Part shown: positions 8,346 through 15,767 of the stretch, piece after piece | Layout of the letters: each line of letters starts with the position of its first letter | How positions within the stretch are numbered: position 1 is the stretch's first letter | Source of the DNA: Tritonibacter mobilis | GTDB lineage: Bacteria; Pseudomonadota; Alphaproteobacteria; Rhodobacterales; Rhodobacteraceae | Assembly (NCBI RefSeq): GCF_001681715.1 | Contig: NZ_LNWY01000012.1 | Coordinates: 124,001-188,000 of the forward strand | Direction: 5' to 3' | Length of the DNA: 64,000 bases | Notes under the pieces: generated by a model | Told to the model about the DNA's origin: nothing | The model's input: the letters and a program-made list of their open reading frames with translations, nothing else | Database searches by the model: none | Program-made: the position numbers and the translations under genes

Positions 8346-9596
8346 TCAGGCGACGATCTCTGCCGTCTCCAGCACCGCATGCAGCATCACATCGGTGCCC
8401 GCTGCGGCCCAGTCCTTGGAAATCTCTTCCGCTTCATTGTGGCTCAGCCCATCAACGCAAGGGCACATGATCATCGCGGTGGGCGCCACATCATTGATCC
8501 AGCAGGCGTCATGACCCGCACCGGACACGATATCGAGATGGCTGTAGCCCAGACGCTCCGCCGCATTGCGCACTGCGCTGACGCAGGTCTCGTCAAAGGT
8601 CACGGGGTCAAAATGCCCGACGGGTTCGATCTCCAGCCCAAGCCCCAGCTCATCGGCGATCTCCTTCGCCCTGGCCTCGAACTGCGTCCGCATTGACGTG
8701 AGTTTCTCCAAATCCGGAGAGCGGAAATCGGCAGTGAACACCACCTTGCCGGGGATCACATTGCGCGAGTTTGGGAAAACATCACAATGCCCCACCGCGC
8801 CAACCGCATGCGGCTGATGCGCCATGGCGATCTGATGCGCCGCTTCGGTCATCCGCGCCATGCCAAGCCCGGCATTCACCCGCATATTCATCGGCGTGGA
8901 GCCAGTATGCGCGTCCTTGCCGCTCACCGTGCATTGCAACCACCACAGCCCCTGCCCATGGGTCACAACGCCAATATCTTTGCCTTCAGCTTCTAGGATG
9001 GGGCCTTGCTCAATGTGCAGCTCGAACATCGCATGCATCTTGCGCGCGCCGACCGTCTCATCCCCGACCCAGCCGATCCGCTTCAGCTCATCGCCGAACG
9101 TCTTGCCCTCGGCATCCTCGCGCCCATAGGCCCAGTCCTGTGTGTGCTTGCCCGCAAACACGCCTGAGGCCAGCATCGCGGGCGCAAACCGCGTGCCTTC
9201 CTCGTTGGTCCAGTTGGTCACAACGATGGGGTGTTTGGTCTTGATTCCGAGGTCATTCATCGTGCGCACGACTTCCAAGCCACCAAGCACCCCCAGAACA
9301 CCATCGTATTTGCCGCCCGTGGGCTGGGTATCCAGATGCGAGCCCATATAGACCGGCAGCGCGTCGGGATCTTCGCCGAGGCGGGTCGCAAACATATTGC
9401 CCATGGTGTCACAGCCCATGGTCATGCCTGCCGCCTCGCACCAAGACTGAAACAGTGCCCGCCCCTCTGCATCCGCATCAGTAAGCGTCTGGCGGTTGTT
9501 GCCCCCCGCGACGCCGGGGCCGATCTTGGCCATCTCCATCAGACTGTCCCACAGCCGATCGCCGTTGATTTTCAGATTTTGTCCAAGCGCGGTCAT
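8346..9596 (-). CDS. M20-type amidohydrolase, probable N-carbamoyl-beta-alanine amidohydrolase
   Basis: A 416-residue zinc-dependent hydrolase of the M20 family (allantoate amidohydrolase / beta-ureidopropionase / HyuC group). Metal and catalytic motifs are present: GSHLDTQPTGGKYDG, NEEGTRFAP, HIEQGPILE and SGAGHDA with a late histidine in GLSHNEAE. Next to dihydropyrimidinase and dihydropyrimidine dehydrogenase, the best reading is step three of the pathway, giving beta-alanine, CO2 and ammonia. Other members cleave allantoate or N-carbamoyl-L-amino acids, so the exact substrate is inferred. GGAAGGAAG lies upstream of ATG 9596. The promoter region contains the RutR operator at 9737-9752, making this the first gene of the regulated transcript. 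Confidence 0.88.
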   Translation of the reverse strand: MTALGQNLKINGDRLWDSLMEMAKIGPGVAGGNNRQTLTDADAEGRALFQSWCEAAGMTMGCDTMGNMFATRLGEDPDALPVYMGSHLDTQPTGGKYDGVLGVLGGLEVVRTMNDLGIKTKHPIVVTNWTNEEGTRFAPAMLASGVFAGKHTQDWAYGREDAEGKTFGDELKRIGWVGDETVGARKMHAMFELHIEQGPILEAEGKDIGVVTHGQGLWWLQCTVSGKDAHTGSTPMNMRVNAGLGMARMTEAAHQIAMAHQPHAVGAVGHCDVFPNSRNVIPGKVVFTADFRSPDLEKLTSMRTQFEARAKEIADELGLGLEIEPVGHFDPVTFDETCVSAVRNAAERLGYSHLDIVSGAGHDACWINDVAPTAMIMCPCVDGLSHNEAEEISKDWAAAGTDVMLHAVLETAEIVA

Positions 9597-9736
9597 CTCT
9601 GTTTGCTTCCTTCCCTGTGGTCTGCCTCACCCTCATGCATCGGGGCGGGGTCATGCGTGGCTTGTCCAGCCCGGGTCAGTGGCTCTCACTGTGCCGTTGG
9701 TTCTGCCGGGTCGCCAAGACGGGCAAGGCCGGACAT

Positions 9737-9752
9737 TTGACCAACTGGTCAA
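9737..9752. promoter_or_regulatory. RutR operator between rutR and the amidohydrolase gene
   Basis: TTGACCAACTGGTCAA matches the published E. coli RutR consensus TTGACCA-NN-TGGTCAA at every defined position, and the flanking T and A extend the palindrome to 18 bases. It lies in the divergent region between rutR (plus strand) and the M20 hydrolase gene (minus strand). TTGACC of the site is also a fair -35 box for rutR: 17 bases later comes CTATCA (9760-9765), a possible -10. Binding here would block both promoters. The other parts of the 295-base region show nothing else clear. Confidence 0.85.
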
Positions 9753-9891
9753 ACTCACGCTATCACCAGATGAGACTCAGTCAAGAAATTGCGCATCCTG
9801 AGAATCGGAATAGATTTTTGCAGCCCATCATCTGCGCAAAATTCAGGCAGCACTTCCAACCGCAAGTAACAACAGAAAGCACCGGCACGAC

Positions 9892-10506
9892 ATGGCCACT
9901 GACCGCAGCCCCACGAGGATCCAAAAACGCAATCGCGCCAACATCCTAGAGGCCGCTCTGGATGTGTTTTCCCAAAACGGCTTTCGCGGTGCAACGGTCG
10001 ATCAGATCGCCAGTGCAGCCGGTCTCTCCAAGCCCAACCTGCTCTACTATTACCCCTCCAAAGAGGCGATATTCACCGAATTATTGTCGAAACTTCTGGC
10101 AACCTGGCTGGCCCCTTTGCGCGATATCGACCCAAAAGGAGACCCGATGGAGGAGATCCTCGGATATGTGCAGCGCAAACTTCAGATGAGTCAGGACATG
10201 CCGCGCGAAAGCCGCCTCTTCGCCAATGAGATCGTACAAGGCGCGCCGCGTATGATCGACACGCTCTCGACGGAACTGCGCGAATTGGTGGATGCGACAG
10301 AAGTCATCTTTCAAGGCTGGATGGCGGCAGGCAAGATCGCCAGCGTTCATCCCCGGCATCTGTTGTTTTCGATCTGGTCCCTCACCCAGCATTACGCGGA
10401 TTTCGAAGTTCAGGTACAGACCCTGATGACCCCCGAGGACCCTTTTGCCGCCGCGCCGGAGTTTCTCGACACCCTCTACCGCCGCATGCTCACACCCACG
10501 ACCTGA
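9892..10506 (+). CDS. rutR: RutR-type TetR-family repressor of pyrimidine utilisation
   Basis: A 204-residue TetR-family regulator. The N-terminal helix-turn-helix reads GATVDQIASAAGLSKPNLLYYYPSKEAIF, and the ligand domain keeps the RutR pattern ESRLFANEIVQGAP and SIWSLTQHYADFE, which aligns with the E. coli uracil-sensing RutR along its whole length. It should release DNA when uracil or thymine is bound. It is divergent from the pyrimidine breakdown genes, and a full RutR operator lies in the shared upstream region, so it probably controls itself and both arms of the locus. ATG 9892 begins the family's usual short basic tail. Confidence 0.92.
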   Translation: MATDRSPTRIQKRNRANILEAALDVFSQNGFRGATVDQIASAAGLSKPNLLYYYPSKEAIFTELLSKLLATWLAPLRDIDPKGDPMEEILGYVQRKLQMSQDMPRESRLFANEIVQGAPRMIDTLSTELRELVDATEVIFQGWMAAGKIASVHPRHLLFSIWSLTQHYADFEVQVQTLMTPEDPFAAAPEFLDTLYRRMLTPTT

Positions 10507-10807
10507 CACTCCGGACCCAACGCTCAATTTGGGAGGCCCTGAGGGGGATGGCGGGTCAAGGGCCGCAAAGCGGCGGCGCGCAAGCGACGTTTACCCTTGA
10601 GGCGCCAGCGCCCGCCTCAAACTTGATCTGGTCCATCAGGACACATGTGCCCCTGATGGACCTCCCCAGCAAAATTCCGATCTCTCCCTAATAGCGCTCC
10701 GGCATCGTTTCTACGCCAAAGCGCCGCGCGAAGCGCGGCGCCGAGCCCAACGGGAGAGGATGCAGGTTACCTGAATCCTCGACGGGCGGGAGCCTCCCCG
10801 CCGTGGT
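10507..10807. other. Gene-free region between convergent rutR and preA, rich in hairpins
   Basis: These 301 bases hold no convincing gene. They contain an 11-bp perfect hairpin (GGTCCATCAGG at 10630-10640 with CCTGATGGACC at 10652-10662; the loop includes CACATGTG), a 9-bp GC hairpin (GCGCCGCGC at 10721-10729 with GCGCGGCGC at 10733-10741) and a stretch that recurs at 63018-63107 (repeat family B). They probably act as the transcription end for both flanking genes. Confidence 0.65.
10715..10802 (-). repeat. Intergenic repeat, family B, copy 1
   Basis: Read on the minus strand this runs GGGGAGGCTCCCGCCCGTC, GAGGAT, a variable middle, TCTCCCGTTGGGCTCGG and then a GC-rich hairpin (GCGCCGCGC with GCGCGGCGC). 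The same order is seen on the plus strand at 63018-63107: GGGGACGCTCCCGCCCGTC, GGGAT, TTCCCGTTGGGCCCGG, GC-rich hairpin. Both copies lie next to the 3' ends of genes. It is noncoding. Confidence 0.7.
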
Positions 10808-12112
10808 CTATTCCGCCGCTGTCGCGGCCGGATTGTTCGGATGCTGTGTCCAGTTGCCATATTCGCCGCTCACCACTTTTCCGGTGCGCTCATCAACAGC
10901 GCCGACGGCAACCTCCTCCATGGTGATGCAGCCCTCGACTGGGCAGACATTGACACAGAGGTTGCAGGCCACGCATTCATCGTCCTTCACGGTAAAGGTC
11001 CGATCCGCCGACATCGCAATTGCCTGATGCGAGGTATCCTCGCAGGCCGCATAGCAACGCCCGCATTTGATGCAATCGTCCTGAGAGATCTTCGCCTTGG
11101 TCACGTAGTTCAGGTCCAGATACTGCCAGTCGGTGACATTGGGAACCGCCATGCCGCGGAAGTCCTCAATGGAGGAATACCCCTTCTGATCCATCCAGTC
11201 CGACAGACCCGAGATCATCTCCTCGACAACCTTGAACCCATAGGTCATTGCTGCCGTACAGACCTGCACATTGCCCGCCCCCAGCGCAATGAACTCCGCC
11301 GCATCGCGCCACGTGGTGACGCCGCCAATGGCGGAAATCGGCAAGCCAGCGGTCTGCGGATCGCGGGCGATCTCGGCGACCATATTCATCGCGATGGGCT
11401 TCACAGCCGGGCCGCAATAGCCGCCATGGGTGCCTTTGCCGCCGATCATCGGCTCCGGCGACATCGCATCAAGGTTCACCGAGGTGATCGAATTGATCGT
11501 GTTGATCAGCGACACCGCATCTGCGTTGCCGGCCTTGGCCGCGCGCGCCGGATGGCGAATGTCGGTGATATTGGGCGTCAGCTTCACGATCACCGGCTTG
11601 TCGTAGTATTGCTTGCACCACTCCGTGACCATCTGGATGTATTCTGGCACCTGCCCCACCGCAGAGCCCATGCCGCGCTCAGCCATTCCATGCGGACAAC
11701 CAAAGTTCAGCTCGATCCCGTCACAGCCGGTCTCTGCTACACGCGGCAGGATCGCCTTCCACGCGGCTTCTTCACAGGGCACCATGATCGAGGCAATGAG
11801 CGCGCGATCCGGATAATCCTTCTTCACGCGAGTCATTTCTTCAAGGTTCACATCCAGCGGACGGTCGGTGATGAGCTCAATGTTGTTGAGTCCCAAGAGC
11901 CGCCGGTCCGCGCCCCAGATCGCGCCATAACGCGGCCCGTTGACATTCACCACCGGTGGACCTTCGGCGCCCAAAGTCTTCCAGACCACACCGCCCCAAC
12001 CGGCCTCAAAGGCACGGCGGACGTTGTATTCCTTGTCGGTGGGCGGCGCGGAGGCCAGCCAAAACGGGTTCGGTGATTTGATACCGAGGAATTCTGTTGT
12101 AAGATCAGCCAT
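10808..12112 (-). CDS. preA: NAD-dependent dihydropyrimidine dehydrogenase, PreA subunit
   Basis: The 434-residue catalytic subunit that reduces uracil or thymine to the 5,6-dihydro form. The FMN barrel of the dihydroorotate dehydrogenase type runs from NPFWLASAPPTDKEYN to GAGNVQVCTAAM, with NFGCPHGMAERGMGSAVGQ in the active-site loop. The C-terminus carries two 4Fe-4S motifs (CIKCGRCYAAC and CVACNLCVNVCP) that take electrons from PreT. The position of the catalytic cysteine of the mammalian enzyme is valine 152 here, as in E. coli PreA. The gene follows preT by 64 bases on the same strand. In vivo it should run towards reduction, as the first step before dihydropyrimidinase. Confidence 0.94.
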   Translation of the reverse strand: MADLTTEFLGIKSPNPFWLASAPPTDKEYNVRRAFEAGWGGVVWKTLGAEGPPVVNVNGPRYGAIWGADRRLLGLNNIELITDRPLDVNLEEMTRVKKDYPDRALIASIMVPCEEAAWKAILPRVAETGCDGIELNFGCPHGMAERGMGSAVGQVPEYIQMVTEWCKQYYDKPVIVKLTPNITDIRHPARAAKAGNADAVSLINTINSITSVNLDAMSPEPMIGGKGTHGGYCGPAVKPIAMNMVAEIARDPQTAGLPISAIGGVTTWRDAAEFIALGAGNVQVCTAAMTYGFKVVEEMISGLSDWMDQKGYSSIEDFRGMAVPNVTDWQYLDLNYVTKAKISQDDCIKCGRCYAACEDTSHQAIAMSADRTFTVKDDECVACNLCVNVCPVEGCITMEEVAVGAVDERTGKVVSGEYGNWTQHPNNPAATAAE

Positions 12113-12176
12113 TTGATCTCTCCCTGTTTGCTAACTATGCGGCCTGCCCTGCCCTGCAAGGCGGCGCATAGCGGCT

Positions 12177-13511
12177 TCAGCCAATCAGGCTCGCGTGGAT
12201 ATCTTCGGCCGCATCGCGGCCCTCGGCTACGGCGGTCACGGTGAGGTCATCGCCGCCGGACGCACAATCGCCCCCGGCCCAGACCCCGGACACCGAGGTA
12301 CGCCCGGTTTCAGAGACCTTGATCTTGCGCCCTTCCAGCGCCAGCGCTTCCGGCTGGCCTTCAAGCGTTTGACCGATGGCCTTCATCACCTGATCAGCGG
12401 CCAGTCGCACCGTCTCTCCGGTGCCGGTGACGCGCCCGTCCACGACATCGGTATATTCCAGTTCGATCTCGACCGCAGACCCGTTGCCGTGGATTGCCTT
12501 TGGCATCACGTTAAACATCAGCTTCACGCCCTTGGAGGCCGCAAGATCCTGTTCAAACCGGCTCGCGCCCATGGCGTCACGCCCCCGGCGATAGGCGATG
12601 GTGACATTTTCTGCGCCCAAGAGCTTGGACTGCACGGCGGCGTCCACGGCGGTCATGCCACCGCCGATAACCACCACATTGCGCCCCACGGGCAGCGCGG
12701 TCAGATCCTCGGCCTGACGCAGTTCCGCGATGAAATCCACCGCATCGCGCACGCCGTCCTTGCCTTCGCCCTCCGCACGCAGCGCATTGACGCCCTGTAG
12801 CCCGACGGACAGGAACACCGCATCAAAGTCAGACCGAAGCCCCTCCAGCGTCAGCCCCATGCCAAGCCCGCGCCCGTACTCGATGCTGATGCCGCCGATT
12901 TGCAGCAACCACTCCACCTCGCGCGCAGCGAAGTCATTGGTGGATTTATAGGCTGCGATCCCGAATTCATTTAGGCCGCCCGCCTTGGCCTTGGCCTCAT
13001 AGACCGTGACCTCGTGACCGTGCACCGCGAGACGGTGCGCCGCCGCAAGACCCGCAGGCCCTGCCCCCACAACCGCAACCCGCTTTCCGGTGGCCGTTGC
13101 GCGGGTGAAGGGGTGCACGTCCCGCTCCATCAACATATCGGTGGCATAGCGCTGCAAGCGACCGATTTCGACCGGCTTGCCCTCGGCCACCTCCCGCACG
13201 CAAACCTCTTCGCAGAGCGTCTCTGTCGGACAGACCCGGGCGCACATGCCGCCGAGGATGTTCTGCTCCAGAATGGTCTTGGCAGCGCTTTCCGCATGCC
13301 CGCCCTGGATCTCGCGGATGAATTGCGGAATGTCGATGCTGGTGGGACACGCCGTCATACAGGGCGCATCAAAACAGAAATAACAGCGATCCGCCGCAAC
13401 CGCGGCCTCATGCGCATCAAAGGGCGCGTGAAGATCCGCGAAGTTTTCGGCAATTTCCTGAGCGCTGAGCCGCTCTGATCGCACTCCGGATACCTGGTGG
13501 CCTGCTGCCAT
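12177..13511 (-). CDS. preT: NAD-dependent dihydropyrimidine dehydrogenase, PreT subunit
   Basis: The 444-residue FAD and iron-sulfur subunit that passes electrons from NAD(P)H to PreA; it resembles the small subunit of glutamate synthase. The N-terminal cluster region has CYFCFDAPCMTACP and GGMCARVCPTETLCEEVCVR. The first dinucleotide fold is VAVVGAGPAGLAAAHRLA and the second is NVVVIGGGMTAVDAA. The end has GVWAGGDCASGGDDLTVTAVAEG, the FAD-binding strand. AAGGAGA lies eight bases before ATG 13511; the frame is open further upstream but without a ribosome site. A RutR-like operator lies 74-89 bases upstream, so preTA is probably co-regulated with the hydrolase genes. Confidence 0.93.
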   Translation of the reverse strand: MAAGHQVSGVRSERLSAQEIAENFADLHAPFDAHEAAVAADRCYFCFDAPCMTACPTSIDIPQFIREIQGGHAESAAKTILEQNILGGMCARVCPTETLCEEVCVREVAEGKPVEIGRLQRYATDMLMERDVHPFTRATATGKRVAVVGAGPAGLAAAHRLAVHGHEVTVYEAKAKAGGLNEFGIAAYKSTNDFAAREVEWLLQIGGISIEYGRGLGMGLTLEGLRSDFDAVFLSVGLQGVNALRAEGEGKDGVRDAVDFIAELRQAEDLTALPVGRNVVVIGGGMTAVDAAVQSKLLGAENVTIAYRRGRDAMGASRFEQDLAASKGVKLMFNVMPKAIHGNGSAVEIELEYTDVVDGRVTGTGETVRLAADQVMKAIGQTLEGQPEALALEGRKIKVSETGRTSVSGVWAGGDCASGGDDLTVTAVAEGRDAAEDIHASLIG

Positions 13512-13584
13512 TGGGTGTCTCCTTGCTGATACTGGACAGTCAATGATGTCTTCTTGTTGAAACCAGAGTGCCACAGGCGAATTT

Positions 13585-13600
13585 TTTATCAACTGGTAAA
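13585..13600. promoter_or_regulatory. Probable second RutR operator, upstream of preT
   Basis: TTTATCAACTGGTAAA agrees with the perfect site at 9737-9752 at 13 of 16 bases, including the central CAACTGG, and is itself a near-palindrome. It lies 74 bases before the preT start on the minus strand, a normal place for a repressor site over a promoter. It is a weaker match than the first, so a lower affinity is likely. Confidence 0.6.
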
Positions 13601-13747
13601 ATTTAGAGAAGGCGTATTCTCATCCTTCGGCGATGCAACAACGCCTCGCAATCACATGATTTAAATGAGAAAATGATGATTGATTAATTCTGATGCACAC
13701 CGATGACAGGCACAAAGACACAGCTGAACAGCGCATTTTCAATGCAA

Positions 13748-13779
13748 AACGGGGACCTGAGTCCCCTCAGATCCCCGTT
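13748..13779 (-). terminator. Terminator after gapR
   Basis: On the minus strand AACGGGGA and CTGAG pair with CTCAG and TCCCCGTT in one long hairpin, which runs straight into TTTTGCATTG. It starts about 26 bases after the gapR stop and has both a strong stem and a short T run. Confidence 0.7.
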
Positions 13780-13805
13780 CGATAACGTCGGCGCATAGGT
13801 CCGGT

Positions 13806-14072
13806 TCAGGACATTCCAAGCGCTTCTTTGTACATTTCCAACACGGCCTCTTCTTCGGCGATGTCGTTTTCATCGCGCTTGCGCAGAGCGATAATCTTGC
13901 GCAGAACCTTGACGTCGTAACCGCGCCCTTTGGCTTCGGCCATAACCTCTTTCTGCTGCTCGGCAATTGCCTTCTTCTCTTCGTCCAGACGCTCGAACCG
14001 CTCCACAAACTGGCGCAGTTCGCCTGCGGTGACGCGGTAGTTTTCGCTCTTTTCGTCTTCGGTCATGTCCAT
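13806..14072 (-). CDS. gapR: GapR family chromosome-structuring protein (DUF2312)
   Basis: A small 88-residue protein, nearly all helix, that matches Caulobacter GapR closely: ERLDEEKKAIAEQQKEVMAE, then KGRGYDVKVLRKIIALRKRD and EEEAVLEMYKEALG. GapR forms a clamp on overtwisted, AT-rich DNA ahead of replication and transcription forks and works with topoisomerases. The start at 14072 is chosen because GAGGG lies seven bases upstream; ATG 14066 is the other candidate. It is monocistronic, with its own terminator at 13748-13779. The family match is strong; the function in this organism is transferred from Caulobacter. Confidence 0.88.
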   Translation of the reverse strand: MDMTEDEKSENYRVTAGELRQFVERFERLDEEKKAIAEQQKEVMAEAKGRGYDVKVLRKIIALRKRDENDIAEEEAVLEMYKEALGMS

Positions 14073-14281
14073 GGGATGGCCCTCGTGCAAATTGCCTCAA
14101 CTGCTCCGGTTTGGCACCGGTTGAGGCAGAGGGATACAGGGCTGCCGCGCGCCTCGCAAGACTGGAGTTGACATGCATCCGCTTGCAGTGTCGCAGCCAC
14201 TCTTGTAGGCGCTATGCCACCGACATGGCACGCCTTGGCGGCGGTTGCCTGAGACAACCTGTGACAAGAGGTAGACGGAAC

Positions 14282-14497
14282 ATGGAATACCTGATCTGGG
14301 CCGGTGGCGCCCTGTCGATCCTTGGTATGCTGGGGCTTGCGTGGTGTGTGCTGATCGTGGTGCGCGCCAAGCGCAAAGGGTTGAGCGAGGATGAGCTGCG
14401 CGCGGTCCTGCAATCGGTGCTGCCCAAAAACCTCGGCGCATTGTTGCTGTCGGTCCTTGGGCTGATGCTGGTGATGGTCGGCCTGTTTCTGCGCTAA
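14282..14497 (+). CDS. Small membrane protein of unknown function
   Basis: A 71-residue protein with two membrane helices: residues 2-26 (IWAGGALSILGMLGLAWCVL) and residues 49-70 (LGALLLSVLGLMLVMVGLFL). They are joined by a charged cytosolic loop (RAKRKGLSEDELRAVLQSVLPK). AGAGGT nine bases before ATG 14282 supports the start; the frame is open further upstream but that part looks noncoding. I do not recognise a family. It is probably a conserved inner-membrane protein of the group. It is followed by the hairpin at 14520-14563. Confidence 0.65.
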   Translation: MEYLIWAGGALSILGMLGLAWCVLIVVRAKRKGLSEDELRAVLQSVLPKNLGALLLSVLGLMLVMVGLFLR

Positions 14498-14519
14498 CTG
14501 TCGTAACCAGTGCATCTAT

Positions 14520-14563
14520 TTGGCGATCACAGGCGATTTCTAGAAACCGCCTGAATTCGCCAA
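14520..14563. terminator. Two-part hairpin between convergent small genes
   Basis: TTGGCGA (14520-14526) pairs with TCGCCAA (14557-14563), and inside it CAGGCG (14530-14535) pairs with CGCCTG (14548-14553), with three-base bulges of equal size and an inner TTTCTAGAAA. It lies between the stops of two convergent small genes and probably ends both transcripts, although neither side has a good T run. Confidence 0.5.
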
Positions 14564-14609
14564 TCGGACTCCGTCAGGTCACACTTCCGCGTAGTCGGCA
14601 AATGCCAAA

Positions 14610-14825
14610 TCAAACCGGCATATTGTCAAACTGACGTTCCACAAGCTCGTCATTGAGCGCCTGTTCCGTTCGGCGCAAATGTCCGGGAACAGATTCCCCT
14701 GCCGCCTTAATGTGCCGCAAGACACGCGAAAATTCTGGCTGCAGATCCAGCCTCGCCACCTCAGAAGCGGTCCGGATTTGCTTTTCAAGGTGGCAGGCAC
14801 GTTTCATCAACTGTTCTGTCGTCAT
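14610..14825 (-). CDS. Small soluble helical protein of unknown function
   Basis: A 71-residue charged protein without membrane segments, predicted mainly helical (MTTEQLMKRACHLEKQIRTA, then VARLDLQPEFSRVLRHIKAAG). GGAGGAG eight bases before ATG 14825 is a strong ribosome site, the main reason to call it a gene. I do not recognise the family and give no function. It stands alone; upstream lies a region of about 400 bases without a gene. Confidence 0.6.
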   Translation of the reverse strand: MTTEQLMKRACHLEKQIRTASEVARLDLQPEFSRVLRHIKAAGESVPGHLRRTEQALNDELVERQFDNMPV

Positions 14826-15221
14826 TCGTTACTCTCCTCCCCTACAGGTCCAAAAATAGGATCCTGTCTGCGCAGCGTAACACCTGCCGCGCAGGACCAG
14901 TTTACATCAGTTCAAGGGTGCAGCAATCATCGCAGCTGGGGAATACCGCAAATTGACGCATTCCAATCGTAAACCCTGCAATAATATTGCCAATAAATTA
15001 GGCCATTCGCCTTTAAAGCCAAAACAATTGGCAGTGCCCAAACCCAACTTCGGAAACGAAAAATATCTGTCAGCAGTGCGTGTCGCCAACCCGAATGCCG
15101 ACACCGAAAAACGCAAACAAGGATCGGAGCTTTTCTGCCGATATGCATAGCGCCTATCGTGCGTGGAGGAGGACTCGCTTGGTTCTGGACCGCAGCCCAA
15201 CAAAGGCTTAAACGGATTGCC
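14826..15221. other. Gene-free region between two divergent small genes
   Basis: About 396 bases that are more AT-rich than the surroundings (for example AATAATATTGCCAATAAATT near 14980). No reading frame has a convincing start and length. It probably holds the promoters of the small minus-strand gene and of the phosphatase-like gene. A GGAGGAGG at about 15165 has no usable start codon after it. Confidence 0.55.
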
Positions 15222-15650
15222 ATGGATGCACGCACATTGACCCCCCGTTACTCGGTTTCTCCGCAGATCTCCGTGGAGGATATTCCCGCAATCAAAGCTG
15301 CCGGTTTCACCACCGTGATCTGCAACAGACCTGACGCGGAAGTTCCGCCCAGCCACCAGGCGGAGACAATCCGCGCGGCGGCTGAAACGGCTGGTTTGAA
15401 ATTTCAGGTCCTGCCGCTCACCCACCAGACCATGACGCCTGAGAACGTCGAGAAGCAAGGCACATTCATTGAGGCGTCAGATGGGCCAGTACTGGCCTAT
15501 TGCGCCTCTGGTACGCGGTGTTCGGTGGTTTGGGCGCTGGGGCAGGTGTCAAACCCTGACGTCTCGGTCGACGATATCATGACCACCACGCAACAGGCGG
15601 GGTACGATCTGTCCGGTCTGCGCCCGACGCTTCAGTCCCTCAAAGGCTAA
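15222..15650 (+). CDS. DUF442/Blh-type phosphatase-like protein (TIGR01244 family)
   Basis: A 142-residue protein of the beta-lactamase-hydrolase-like family, related to dual-specificity phosphatases. The phosphate-binding loop is AYCASGTRCS (C-x5-R), and the N-terminus has the family pattern YSVSPQISVEDIPAIKAAGF and VICNRPDAE. In other bacteria these domains stand alone or are fused to a persulfide dioxygenase, and they are linked to sulfide handling or to phosphate ester cleavage. No sulfur gene is next to it here, so the substrate is open. ATG 15222 gives the family's usual short N-terminus. A good terminator follows. Confidence 0.8.
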   Translation: MDARTLTPRYSVSPQISVEDIPAIKAAGFTTVICNRPDAEVPPSHQAETIRAAAETAGLKFQVLPLTHQTMTPENVEKQGTFIEASDGPVLAYCASGTRCSVVWALGQVSNPDVSVDDIMTTTQQAGYDLSGLRPTLQSLKG

Positions 15651-15682
15651 ACATAGCCTTCACCTAAGTCAGAATGGTTTTG

Positions 15683-15713
15683 CGGCCCGCGGAGAATTCC
15701 GAGGGCCGTTTTT
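15683..15713 (+). terminator. Rho-independent terminator after the phosphatase-like gene
   Basis: CGGCCC (15683-15688) pairs with GGGCCG (15703-15708) around an inner CGGA/TCCG stem, and five T residues follow at 15709-15713. It is 33 bases after the stop codon and points along the plus strand. Confidence 0.85.
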
Positions 15714-15767
15714 CTATCCTACTAGGATCATGTCCTGATGATGCGCAAATGTCGCTGGTTGCGCGCG

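Noticed and set aside
9780-9891. A second RutR-type palindrome close to the rutR start
   Set aside because: Only isolated half-site fragments such as TGGTCAAA (also near 6716) were seen; these occur by chance.
11651-11653. Valine 152 of PreA where mammalian dihydropyrimidine dehydrogenase has its catalytic cysteine
   Set aside because: E. coli PreA also has valine at this position (MGSDVGQ), so it is a feature of the bacterial subunit rather than a defect.
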